DNA of 64,000 nucleotides from Yamagishiella unicocca (Eukaryota; Chlorophyta; Chlorophyceae; Chlamydomonadales; Volvocaceae): positions 124,001 to 188,000 of the forward strand of contig BDSL01000015.1 of the NCBI GenBank assembly GCA_003116995.1. Direction: 5' to 3'. A model generated the notes under the pieces. The model searched no databases. It saw only the letters and a program-made list of their open reading frames with translations, and was not told the origin of the DNA. Of the stretch, positions 46,540 through 57,689 are shown piece after piece. A program made the position numbers and the translations under genes. Every line of letters begins with the position of its first letter. Position 1 is the stretch's first letter.

Positions 46540-49500
46540 CCAGGGACGGCTTCGCGGCGTGAAGCAGGAGCTGTCCGTCACCATTGCAGCTGCCAGATCG
46601 GAGCGGCATGAAGCCATGGCCCGGCTGCAGGAGCTGGAGACCGAGGTGGCCAGGCTGGCGGGAGCGGTGGGTGCGGGCAGGGGCCGGCAGGGGCGGGCGT
46701 GGGGCCGAGGGATAAGGGCGTGGTGGCACAGGTGTGCTGGAGGCTTGGAGAGTGCGTGAGTGCGAGGTACCAGTACTGGGCACGAGATACGTCTGAACGC
46801 TGCGCCTGCTGCCGTCGGTTATTAATTTATATACTGGTGGTCGTAGTAGCACTACTACTATACGGTGTTTTACTCGTACACGGGTTTTCCTTGATACCCT
46901 CCCCTCTTCCTCGTCCTCCCCTCAGGTCCAGGCCCAGGGCAGCACTCTCGCTGCTAGGGAGACCGTGTCTCAGTCGCAGGTACGGCAACTGGATCCCACA
47001 TCTGGTTAAGGCTTGGGTTAGGGGGAGCAGGGAGGGGAGGGGGAAAAGCAGGAAAGGCGCTGGAAGGGCGCACTGGGCTCTTGTGGCCCGTGTGGACGCC
47101 TTAAACGGGTCGAGCAGGACCGCTAGTATATGGACGGCGGTGGGACACATCGGACGCGTGGGACTGGTTAGTGGATATCGGTAGGGAGGGAGGTCGGAGG
47201 GTCCAGCCGGGCTGGCTGGCTTAGGGTGCGAACGTGCATCTTGGTCCTCGTGCGCAGCTTGCTTTGTCGTACCGGTCGTCGGACTGCCCGCTGTCGTATT
47301 TGTTGCCGTACCGACCGCCGTGCGGTTGTTCTGGGTGCAGGCCGCCGAGAACGACCAGCTGCGGCGCCACGTGGCCGCCCTGGAGCGGCAGCTGCAGGTA
47401 GGGAGGCGGGGGGTTGATAAGAGAATCCGCGAATCCACGGCCGACAAACGAGGCGGGGGGAGGCACCCCGTGGTGCGGCGAGGGGACCCGGCCGGTCGGG
47501 GGGCGCCCGCAGAACTAGGGTGGCTGGACCTCGACGCATTGGTTTCGAAGAGCGCAATGCAGGGTCTCGAGTACCCCCGCCCCCCTTGCCATAACCGGCA
47601 ATGCACAGGCCAGTTTCTTGACGCCTGTTGCCTAGGCGGCCTCGCCTCAACCCACCAACTAACATACCCAGTTACCCACATACGCAAGCGACCCTGCCCG
47701 TGTTCCCCCTCCCCCCTTCCCTCCGCTCCATCTCGCTGCACCGTTTTTGCCCGGCCGGCACCACCCGCTTCTCGGCCGCAGCGCTCCGAGGAGGACAGGT
47801 GGGTCAAGGGGCGGCGGGCGGGGGGAGGGTTAGGGTTTTGGGTGGAGCATAGAATGCTGCTAAGGGAAGGGGCGGGCCGGTCAGCGGCGTGACCCAGTGC
47901 GTCTCCGCTGCACGTTTGGGCGTGCAATCTGCGTGTCCTTTAAGGCATCGTCCAGCTGCCGACCCTACAAGGCCCATCCAGACACGCCGTTTTTACCCCC
48001 ACCCAAATTCCCCTGCGCCGTACTTCCGTAGACTGGTCACGGTCTCGGAGCGCAACGAGGCGCTGCGGCACCTGGAAAAGATGACTCAGCTGCTGGAGGT
48101 ATGTGCGGTGCCAAGGAAGCTGTTCCTCGACATGTGCATTCTCATGAGCCGACCCAGAAAGGGCAGCAAACACATGATCTGCTGAAATGCGCAGCAGGCG
48201 TCTCGGCGCCCATGCCGTCGGCCAAATACCTGTCGAGTGGGTGTTCCGCCACCGAGAGGCAGGAGGCAGGCCGTACGCGTCGTTCCTGGTTTCGTGACAT
48301 TCATGAATGGGTATTTTTTTGAACTGGTTTTTTGCCGACCCACAGGCTCGAAAGGGTCCCACATTCGCACTTTACGTATTTGTGGGGTTTAAGTCCAGGC
48401 GGTGATCCGATCCCCTGCCAGGGGGGGCCGTTCCATGGGACTGTGGACACCTGATCTGATCGACATATTACGCGCTGGATGGAATTAGTCAGCCCTGCTG
48501 TGGCGGCAACCCCCCGTCCACGCCTTGCCCCACCTGCTGGCACCCCCCCCCCGCCTTACCCACCTGCTGGCAACCCCCCCGTCCACGCCTTGCCCCACCT
48601 GCTGGCCCCGCCCCCCCCGCCTTACCCGCCCTCACGCAGGAGTCCGAGAGCCGTGTGTCCGAGGTGCAGTCGGAGCACAACGGACTGCTCAGTGAGTCAC
48701 GTGGGCGGGAGCGGCAGGGGGAGGGGGGAGAGGTTCCAGGGGCCAGCTAGTGCTGTAAGTGGTGCGTAGTAACCCGCGTGCTGATGATGCTGATGGTGCC
48801 CCTGCCCTGCCCCTGCCCCTGCCCCTGCCCCTGCCCCTGCCCCTGCCCCTGCCCCTGCCCCTGCCCCTGCCCCTGCCCCTGCCCCTGCCCCTGCCCCTGC
48901 CCCTGCCCCTGCCCCTGCCCCTGCCCCTGCCCCTGCCCCTGCCCCTGCCCCTGCCCCTGCCCCTGCCCCTGCCCCTGCCCCTGCCCCTGCCCCTGCCCCT
49001 GCCCTGCCCCTGCCCCTGCCCCTGCCCCTGCCCCTGCCCCTGCCCCTGCCCCTGCCCCTGCCCCTGCCCCTGCCCCTGCCCCTGCCCCTGCCCCTGCCCC
49101 TGCCCTGCCCCTGCCCCTGCCCCTGCCCCTGCCCCTGCCCCTGCCCCTGCCCCTGCCCCTGCCCCTGCCCCTGCCCCTGCCCCTGCCCCTGCCCCTGCCC
49201 CTGCCCCTGCCCCTGCCCCTGCCCCTGCCCCTGCCCCTGCCCCTGCCCCTGCCCCTGCCCCTGCCCCTGCCCCTGCCCCTGCCCCTGCCCCTGCCCCTGC
49301 CCCTGCCCCTGCCCCTGCCCCTGCCCCTGCCTCCCACCCTCCTTACCGATTTTCCCCTGACCACCATCCCTCCCTCCCACCCTCCCCCACGCCCCTCCCT
49401 GTCCCCTTCCCCCCTCCCTCCCTCCCACCCGCAGGTGAGCTGGTGGCCACCAAGGGCCGCCTGGCAGACATGTCGGCACTGGAGACTCTGTACGGCGCCG

Positions 49501-52203
49501 CGCGCGACGAGCTGGAGCGTCTCGACAAGGAGAACTTCGAGCTGAAGGACATGGTGTCCAGCGGGGGCGTGCAGCTGGGCCGCAGCAGGATCTTGGAGGC
49601 CCTGGGCATACCGGAGACGTCCGAGGTCTTCACATCCGCACGCGGCAGCGGACGCCGCAGCGGACGACCCAGCAGCCCCGTCGGCGGCGCCGCCGCCGGC
49701 GGCGGCAGCGGCAGCCGCAGCCGCAGCGCCCCGCGCACCCGCCGCTCCGCCGAGGCGTACGGCAGGGGTGCGTTCGTACCTGACGTCATCCCGGCCACCC
49801 CCGACGCGTACCGCAACGCGGCGCGGCCGTACAGCGCCCGCGCGCTGTCGCCGGGCCGCGGCGCCAACTACCCCAGCTCCTCCAGCGCGCTGACCCCCGG
49901 CCTCCCTGGAGCGGCCTCCCTGGAGGATCCCGTCAGCGAGATGGCCTTCCTGGGGCCTCCCTCCTCCGCCTACCCGCCCGACCCCGAGAACTACGTCTTC
50001 TACCGAGTGGGAGGGGGATACACGCCGCGGCTGGTGAGCAGGTGGTGGGGCGGGGGGAGGGTTGGGAGGAGAACCCTTGGGGGCAGGATCTGTTGGGGGT
50101 GGGCGGAAGGGGAGGGCGTGGGTTGGGACAGCTCTTGCGGAACGCTGGTTCGATCCCGCAACCCCTCACGGATCCCGACATCTGTCCCCCGTCCGCTACT
50201 GTCGTGCTTACCTGCCCAGTACACGTTTCCAGCAACTAGACCTTCCCGCGCCGGTCCCTCGGCCCCCTCCGCCCCCCCCCCCGCCTCCCTCCAGAACCCC
50301 TCGCAGCCCACGACCCCTCAGCCCCGCGCAAGCGGCTGGGTGCCCAAGGACGTCGTACGGCTGGTGCAGGTGGGAGGAAGAGGCAACGGGACGGGACGGG
50401 AGGGGACATCGGCAGGGGAACGGAGATGGAGGCGGCGGGTGACTCCCACCGGGCTCGCAGGACAGTCCAGCTGGCTGACAGGCTGTATCGCACACTGCTG
50501 AGCCTACGCCACTGTTCCCATCCGGTATCCCCGTCCATCTCGCCTCCTGACCCGCACTTACCCCCTCCCTCCCCCCTCCCCCTTCCTTGCTCCCCTCCCC
50601 TCCGCTCTCCCCCTTTCTCCCCCTCCCACCATTAGGCCTTCCGCCACAGCTACGGCCTGACCCTGGAGTGGCGGTTCTGGGAGCCGCTGGTGCTCATGAT
50701 TGATGAGGTGTACCGCAGCAGGGCGGACGGCACGCTGTCGGCCATGAAGGCGGCGCAGCAGGACAAGCTGAAGGTGGGGCGAAGCCGAGAAGGAGGTGTA
50801 GGGGCCGGGCGGGAGGGTGTCGTGATGGGGGCTGACCCGACCCAGTGGGAGCGTACCAAAGCAATGTCCCATGGGTCGTTGGTTCCTTGGGAAGCGGGAG
50901 GACTTGCCCACCGCGCCTAGCCTGTGGCACCCGCCGGCCGTCAACTACGGTACCCCCCCTGGCGCCCCTTCCCCTCTTCGCAGTCGGTTAAGCGGCAGGT
51001 GCGCTCCGCCCTGGGCTACCCCAGCGCCATGGCCAACGGCAAAATCAACTACCTGCAGCGGCAGCTGAACAGCGCACGCAAGGTGCTGGCGGTTGGCGAC
51101 CGGAAGGTACGAGCATGACGCGGATCCTCTCTATCCTCTTTGGATACGCTATCCATGCTGCTCTCTTTCCTCCCAATTTCGGGTCGCCAATTCCCTACCC
51201 TGCGTGTAACCCAGCCCTCCCTGGATACGTACCGCTCCCTCTTCCCGCAGGGCGAGGTGCCCCTCAAGCAGATGGCCGTCAAGGACTACCACCTAGGCTA
51301 CCAACTGGACAGGTGGGTTGGTGGTTGGTGGTGGGTGGTGGGTGGTTGATGGCGAATGGTTGGTGGTTGCGGATAGAGGCGACCCGGGCAGGCGGCCCGG
51401 CTGCGAGCCTGGCGTCCCCTCCTCTGGCGTGTCTCGTCCCCCCAGTTCTGCCTCCCCACCTGAGCAACCTCCCTCTTGCTGCTACGGCGCCGCTGCCGCT
51501 TGATCGCTCGCTCTTCCCGCTACTGCTCCCGCTACTGCTCCCGCTACTGCTCCCGCTACTGCTCCCGCTACTGCTCCCGCTACTGCTCCCGCTACTGCTC
51601 CCGCTACTGCTCCCGCTACTGCTCCCGCTACTGCTCCCGCTACTGCTCCCGCAACTGCTCCCGCAACTGCTCCCGCAACTGCTCCCGCAACTGCTCCCGC
51701 TACTGCTCCCGCTACTGCTCCCGCTACTGCTCCCGCTACTGCTCCCGCTACTGCTCCCGCAACTGCTCCCGCTACTGCTCCCGCTATTGCTCCCCAGGGC
51801 GGTGGAGGAGAACTACGCCCTGCGCCGCTCCCTGGAGGACCTGGAGGAGCTCTACAGCTCAGCCATCGACGTGGGAGGCGCGAAGAGCGGAGGAAACGGC
51901 GGCGGCGGCGGCGCGGAGCGCCGCTCCGCCACCGGAGCCGCGGCGGCGACTCCGGGCGCCGACTCCACTTTGCGGCGCTCGGACCCATACGCGATGCTGA
52001 GCCCCCGCCACAGCGCCCCGCGACTCAGCCCTCGCCGCCTGCACCAGCACCAGCACATGCACAGGTACGGCGAGGAGATGCAGCGGCACGGCAACAAGGT
52101 CTCGGAGCCGGCCTTCTCCCGCCGTACCAGCATGGTGTCAGGCCTGCACGGCGGCGCCAACGACGCCGCTACGGACGCCATCAGCCTGGGCGGCGTGTCG
52201 TAG
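46540..52203 (+). CDS. Coiled-coil protein with disordered Ser/Arg/Pro-rich middle, function unknown
   Basis: Exons found: 46540-46666, 46926-46979, 47341-47397, 47782-47798, 48032-48098, 48640-48691, 49435-50033, 50220-50369, 50636-50773, 50984-51106, 51251-51312, 51798-52203. All phases agree and give at least 617 residues; the first exon(s) and start codon are upstream and were not identified (the frame enters 46540 in phase 2). The first half is heptad-rich coiled coil (ARSERHEAMARLQELETEVA; AENDQLRRHVAALERQLQ; RDELERLDKENFELKDMV). Exon 49435-50033 then runs into Ser/Arg/Ala-rich disordered sequence. A well-folded-looking part follows (YGLTLEWRFWEPLVLMIDEV; GKINYLQRQLNSARKVL), then a final short coil (RSLEDLEELYSS) and a His/Ser tail ending ISLGGVS. 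No family was recognised. Such layouts are common in centriole, basal body and flagellar proteins, but that is only a guess. Confidence 0.75.
46877..46900 (+). repeat. Intron 3'-end motif (TACACGGGTTTTCCTTGATA)
   Basis: 26-49 bases before the acceptor of the coiled-coil-gene exon at 46926. It is the reverse complement of the 5'-intron motif at 37811 and matches 60781-60809 on the minus strand. Confidence 0.7.
47424..47449 (+). repeat. Shared intron 5'-end element, copy 2
   Basis: 26 of 26 bases identical to 32104-32129. It starts 27 bases after the donor of the coiled-coil-gene intron that begins at 47398. Confidence 0.85.
48797..49332 (+). repeat. (CCCCTG)n microsatellite, about 535 bases
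   Basis: Almost pure hexamer array (about 88 units) in intron 48692-49434 of the coiled-coil gene, with single-base C deletions near 49002 and 49104 that shift the register. It creates long false open frames on both strands (Pro-Leu, Pro-Ala, Gly-Gln). Confidence 0.95.
50061..50080 (+). repeat. Intron 5'-end motif, degenerate
   Basis: GTTGGGAGGAGAACCCTTGG, 27 bases after the donor at 50034 of the coiled-coil gene. Confidence 0.45.
51513..51795 (+). repeat. 12-base intronic tandem repeat (GCTACTGCTCCC)
   Basis: About 23 copies of a 12-base unit in intron 51313-51797, reaching the acceptor itself. A subset of units has CAACTGCTCCCG. The false open frames it makes read Leu-Leu-Pro or Arg-Tyr-Cys-Ser. 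Confidence 0.92.
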
Positions 52204-53921
52204 TCAGCCGACGGCCGGCTTCGGCCGTACTTTCGTACGGCATGAGGATTCCTCTCATGGGACATGGGGCGCCGCTTGCATGCGGCGCTGCGCGTCGGCG
52301 AGGGCTGAGTGCTACGAGGGTTGTGGTGCAAGGGCGCAGTGATGTACGACGACGGTACGACAGCGCGCAGCCTCGGCGCGGGACGAGCATTTTGACGGCG
52401 GGCGTTCCGAAGCTGTCGACAGCGGCGGCCGCGCCGCGGGTTCGGGCAGGTCGAAGCAGCGGCTGCCGGCTGGCGCTCGGGCTGTAGCAGAAAGCGTATT
52501 GTGAGGTGGTGAGGGTGGTGGCGGTGGCGGGTTTCCTGAGGAGGCTCGCCCCGTGTTTTGCCTTATCTTGAACATCTGAAGTTTCTGGAGGCGCGCTGGG
52601 ATGAGAGGGCTGTGTACTAATAAAGGAAATGTGGATGGCTAATTACCATGTTGGACCTGTACACCTGTTTGGACTTGTCGATCCTGGGATTGGGAATTGT
52701 GGGATGTGCCGTACGACGGGATGCTCCGAAAGGGAGCTGCAGGCCTGGCAAGGCATGGAGCGACCTTTGTTTGGACCTTACCTTACTAACATGGTCTTGT
52801 GGATCCTGTGTCGGATGACGAGGGATGAGAGAAAACAGACGCACAGGTGAAACAGGTGCGGGAAGATTTGCCGCACGCAGCGATCCCTCGCTGGATTGAC
52901 ACATCATGTGGCTTGATTTGCCCCAGCGCACACCGCCGGGTGGCTTTGGTGATCAGGGCGGCCTCGCCACCGCCGCCGCCCACCCTGCGGCGCGCTGAAA
53001 AGCGCGTGCGTTCATTGGGAATGGTACGGCCGTGCAGCATTGGTTACCGTTGACCGGTCAATTGTTGGACGTTACAGGACGCTGGTGGTGGCAACCGCTT
53101 TAGACCATGCCCATCCCTCGCCTTGTTGAAGGAGTGCCACAGTGCAAAGTATAACTGGGCTTTGCAAACTATAAAAACGGCGCGTTGTGGGGAACTCCAC
53201 GGCGTGCCTTTCTTTCTTCCTTCGCCTTGCATCTCACCCTGTCAAACCCTGTTCAGCAAGTACCGGAGGACGCTGCTGCATGTAGTTTTGTGGACGTCGG
53301 CTGTCTTTGCGCTTCTGAGGTGTATTAATAATTTTTGAGGAAGGCGCGGCGGTGCGGCGCTGACGTACGGCTCACGGAGCACGGAGTGTGTTTTCCGTCG
53401 GGTGACGTGGGTAGGATCCCCTTGGCACCCAGATCGAAGAAAAGGTGCGCGAGCGCCACCATGTAAGGATGAATACATCATCAATGCCTTTGGTAACGGG
53501 CTTTAGCTGCTTGTTGGCCGTTGTCTATTGGTTCCGGAGCACCACTGGTTTCCCTCTTACCAACGCATGCTGGCTTTCCATCAGGGCAATAGAAGGTGAC
53601 TGTGTCTTGTGTGATAAAGTGCGCGAGCGGTGAGGCATATAGCAAGGACAGCGGGCGCTGACCTGAGAGTTGAGGGCAGATTAGCAGAGAGCACACGGAA
53701 CTCCAAACGTGGCAGCAAAGTAAAGTAACCTGCATACCGTGGTGCACTGTTGATCCTGTGAACTACAGGCGACATATCAACTTAATGGAATGCTGACTCC
53801 TTTTAGTCCCGCCTCGTATTCGTTGCAACGGCGTACGCGATTGCATATTTTAGCTTCTGGGAGGCAAGATTCGCCTGCGTTGGGTAAACTTATTCGACCA
53901 AACAGGCCGGCTAGGCCTGCC
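52204..53921. other. Intergenic, no gene seen
   Basis: The 3' region of the coiled-coil gene (AATAAA at 52619, TGTAA at 53462) and the upstream region of the MDP-1 gene. Short open frames here show no family resemblance or splice structure. Confidence 0.5.
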
Positions 53922-55866
53922 ATGACGTCGCTTCCCAGCTTGGTGGCGTTTGACTTGGACGGGACACTCTGGTATGTCCATATTTCCGTAACAATACATA
54001 ATTTCCGTGCGTATCCGTGGAAGTACCAGCGGCGTTTGTCTCGCTTCCCTGCTAGCCAGGTTAGCCAATAGAGGCCATGTCCCGAAGCGATAGTATCATC
54101 AGCCCCTTCTCTCACCTCAGCTTCCGGCCGGTTCCTGCAGGTGGCCGGAAATGTGAGGGGGAGCCCATTGCTGGTGTTCGGGGATGGGGGGCGGTCGGGT
54201 TTTTTGGCAATTGCGGGCTTGACGTGCAATGCCGTGAACCCGAGGGACCTCTCAGCAGGGATAGGTAGGACTTTTTGACACCTGAGTTGTAGGGTCAAAA
54301 ATACGGTTCCAACATAAGCGTTCCACGCTGCACCAAATCATCCGCGTGTGTTGCGGTGAAGGAAGCAGGGTTAATCTTCCGTCCATGCGATCCTTGTCTC
54401 GCCTCCCGCTGCTGAACCGCATGCGCAATCGCCGGCACGTAAGGGAGGGCCGAAAACCTCTCCGACCACAATAGTATGTGGCCCAGCCTTGCCTCCGCTT
54501 CCGGCTCCTCTAGTTGATCATGGCGGCCAGCAGCACGCCCCGACCAGCCAGACATTGGTCAGCCCGCTTTGCGAAATCCGCTGCTACAGCCAACCTCACC
54601 CGTTTGCACCCGCGACGGTGACCGCGCCCACCGACCCACCGACCCGCTCCAGGTATATGCTGGACGGCGGCGCGCCCTTCCGGCGGGACAAGTCCGGCGC
54701 CGTGTACGACAAACGCAACGAGCGAATTGAGCTCATGGGCGCATCGGCGGAGGTGCTCACGGAGCTGGCCACAGATCCCAAATGGTCCGAGACGGAGGTG
54801 GTAGGCGGCGGCTGCTCCTCCTTGCACTTGCCCCGCGCCCTCCGTTGCTTCGTTTGGCAGCTTCGGGGCTTTCGGGTTTTGCGCGTGGGGACAAGACGAG
54901 AGGCATCCCTCCGCGGCTTACGTGCGGCACCTTGGGGCCGCGCGCAGGCGTACGTCAGTCGTACCGAGTACCCCGAGTGGGCCGTACCCTGCCTCAAGGC
55001 CTTCCTGGTGGTGGAGGAGGGGCGGGGGCCGGGAGGCGGCGGCCGCAGCATGTTCGACCTCTCGTCCCACCAGGTACGACCCACCGCCACCCACGGCCGC
55101 CGCAAGCATGGCCCCTGAACAAAGGGCATGCAGCGGTGCGGCGCCGGCGCATTAGGTAGCTTCCTGGTGGGCCCAGGGTCGCTGCTTGGCGCTTGGCGCT
55201 TGGCGCTTGGCACTTGGCGCTTGGCGCTTGGCGCCCATTTTGTTTTTTGCCATATGTTTGCGGGGCTCGTCTGCGGGATACGTCTGTGGGGCCCGTCTGC
55301 GGGCTCATCCGGCTGATCCAGAGGTCACCAGCTGCTGCGGGTAGCTTTGTGCGTGGCACTCAGTACCTGTGTAAGCGCCCAGGTGCGGCCACGCAAGGCC
55401 CAGCCTGCCCACATGCGCCTACCTCCCTGTTCGCCCGCCCGGCTGCAGGAGATCTACCCGGGCAGCAAGCTCACGCACTTCAAGGCTATCCACAAGAAGT
55501 CCGGCATCCCCTACGAGGACATGGTCTTCTTCGACAACGAGCGCTGGAACATCACGGAGTGCGCCAAGCTCGGCATCACATGCGTCTACACGCCTCGAGG
55601 TAGGACCGTATCCCTCACGTCAGGTCTGTCACCATCCCCTGGGCGGGCTGTCCGCGTGCTTCTTCCCTTTTCCTGCGTAGCTCAACTGATTCGCGACCGA
55701 CGGTACTTTTATGAAAGAAAATATCTTTGGCATCCCAGCATCTTATTGGCTGATGCGGCCGCCGCCCTGGCTGGACTGGACCCTCGATCGGCGCCACGCA
55801 GGACTGACACGGGAGGCTTGGGACCGGGGCCTGGCGGACTTCGCCATGGCGAAAGCAAGCAAATGA
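53922..55866 (+). CDS. MDP1: Magnesium-dependent phosphatase-1 (MDP-1), HAD superfamily
   Basis: Five exons, 53922-53971, 54653-54800, 54948-55073, 55449-55599 and 55802-55866, in agreeing phases give 179 residues, against about 176 in the animal enzyme. HAD motif I is at the N-terminus: MTSLPSLVAFDLDGTLW, with the nucleophile Asp and acid/base Asp of DxDGT. A substrate-loop segment follows (MLDGGAPFRRDKSGAVYD), then motif II Ser-Arg-Thr in VAYVSRTEYPEWA, then the MDP-1 signature EIYPGSKLTHFKAIHKKSG, and motif IV MVFFDNERWNI. No targeting sequence is visible, so it is probably cytosolic. The family hydrolyses phosphotyrosine and sugar or fructosamine phosphates; the physiological substrate in algae is not known. 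It is complete, with no missing catalytic residue. TGTAA at 56217-56221 may be its 3' signal. Confidence 0.93.
55184..55232 (+). repeat. 9-base intronic repeat (CTTGGCGCT)
   Basis: Five to six tandem copies with one variant (CTTGGCACT) in MDP-1 intron 55074-55448. Confidence 0.8.
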
Positions 55867-57689
55867 TGCGCGCGCGTGTGTGTCTATGTATGCTAGGTCT
55901 TAGTGGTCTGCCAGATGGTGATTCTTCGCGTGCACTCGCAAGGTTGGAGTCATCTTGGCTTCATAGCCCGGCACACCCAGCCGGCGCGGCCTGTTACTAC
56001 CGGTACATCGGGTTACATCCGGTTTTACTACTGGGCTTTTGGGGGCCTGCTTAACGAGTCCAGGTCCTCGATGCCGTAGTGCGGCCGTACGGTACGACCG
56101 TATCGGTTCAACCGACCCGACCAGCTAGTACTCGTGCGCCGGCGGCGGAGCGCGTGTGCTGCATGACTAACGGTATGACAGTTACACCTGCGGTTAGGGG
56201 CAGCCTTGAGGCATGCTGTAAAGTGCTGTGGAACATGCAAGCCGTGCAGAAGCTCCATGCATCCTCTTCATGCACTGTCGCTGCACGGTGGTTCATGGCG
56301 CGTACCTTCCATTGCATTGAGGATGGTGGCGTTGCGATCAGACAGCATCGAATGTGTCGGAACTTTGGAAGTCCAGCCGAGGAGCCGACAATGCGACCGA
56401 GCGGTGCATGCTGGTGCATGCTACTTGCGCTGCGGCGGCCTAATTAGAGCCAGAGCTAGCCGACTGTGGTTAACTTGGTATTGGCGTATTAATGGACGTG
56501 TGAGGCTTGTTACCGAGAAGGAACGGCCACGATGTGTTGCAGCCAGCCGCGGGTGTAGGGTTACGGAATGTGGTACGGCAGCTGTCCTTGCTCGTTCCTT
56601 TGCTCAGAAACGAGTCGAGGATTGATAAGCGTGTGGCGGCGCTCTAATGGTGGCGCTCAATTTGACCGCAATGCGGCGAGCGCGTCGGGTCGTCAGCGCG
56701 GGGGGATGGCCCTGTAGTAGGGCGCTACGTCCGTTGTCCTGCGGTCGTCCGTTTTCCGCTGGCCAGTGGATCCTATATCGGGACTGCCACCGCGGCGTGA
56801 ATTATTCTTTCCCAATAGGATCCGGCACTATCTGCCCTGGACTGCCCCGTTTTGCGACTGCGTAAAAACTGTGGATCTCGCTGAAACGGCTGTCACAATA
56901 GCCAACGGGCCATAACTGCTAGAGCAGCGGGCGGTGGCTTCTGAAGCAGACCCTGTTCTGAGGGCTTCTAGCTCGAGATGACTTACGAAAAGGTTTAGAC
57001 GAGCCATTTTGAACGCAAACCTGAGCTCCTATCCCTTACAGCGGTGTGCGGAAATGCGGAACGGCGATATTGAAGACGCGAGCCTCGAGGTCGCAGCTAA
57101 AGCGAGGCCTAGGTTGGTACGCCGCAATGCGCGTCTGCCCGCGTTGTTGGCGGTTAGCATTGCCCATTATAGCATTCACAGGGTGTGAAGATTTTTAAAC
57201 AAACGCAATAATCTAGATGAAGCTCGAGCAACGGGCGGAAATTAAAATGCCGCCAAAGTTTTAAATACTGTGTGGCTGCAGCGGTAAACTGGCGTACACG
57301 AGGCATCCAGCTGCGCAGTGACGAACGTTCATTACCATTAATAAATTAATAAATAATGCACGTTAGCAAGTGACGGTAAATACACGAGGATTTGGAAGGA
57401 AGAGGCCACGGGGCCTTGCAACTGAAAACTGGCCTGTAGGGGCCACTGGCCTCGCCTCCGGCCTCGACTTTTTGGCCTCGGCTCCTCGGCTCTGGGATTT
57501 TAAAGATAACTTCAATAATATTCGTAATATTTATGGTTAACACCGACTCGGAGTTGATCTCTCGCGAATTCAAGAAACCCTACCGTTGGCAGAGTCTCCA
57601 TAACTCATTTGTCTGCCCTTTCCCCCCACCAATCGCCTGAACAACTTGGCCGGCCTATTTCACACCTGAGTTAGTGAAGTCTGTCGCCA
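55867..57689. other. Intergenic, no gene seen
   Basis: Downstream of MDP-1 and upstream of the glycosyltransferase-like gene. The last 600 bases are AT-richer (for example 57330-57360, 57510-57540), as expected for an upstream region; no exon or RNA gene was recognised. Confidence 0.5.

Noticed and set aside
50140..50175. tRNA B-box-like GGTTCGATCCC
   Set aside because: No matching acceptor stem, anticodon arm or A box; it lies in an intron of the coiled-coil gene.
48759..50501. A 580-residue open frame across the hexamer repeat
   Set aside because: Only 49435-50033 of it is coding; the rest is intron microsatellite. The flanking exon 48640-48691 joins 49435 in phase.
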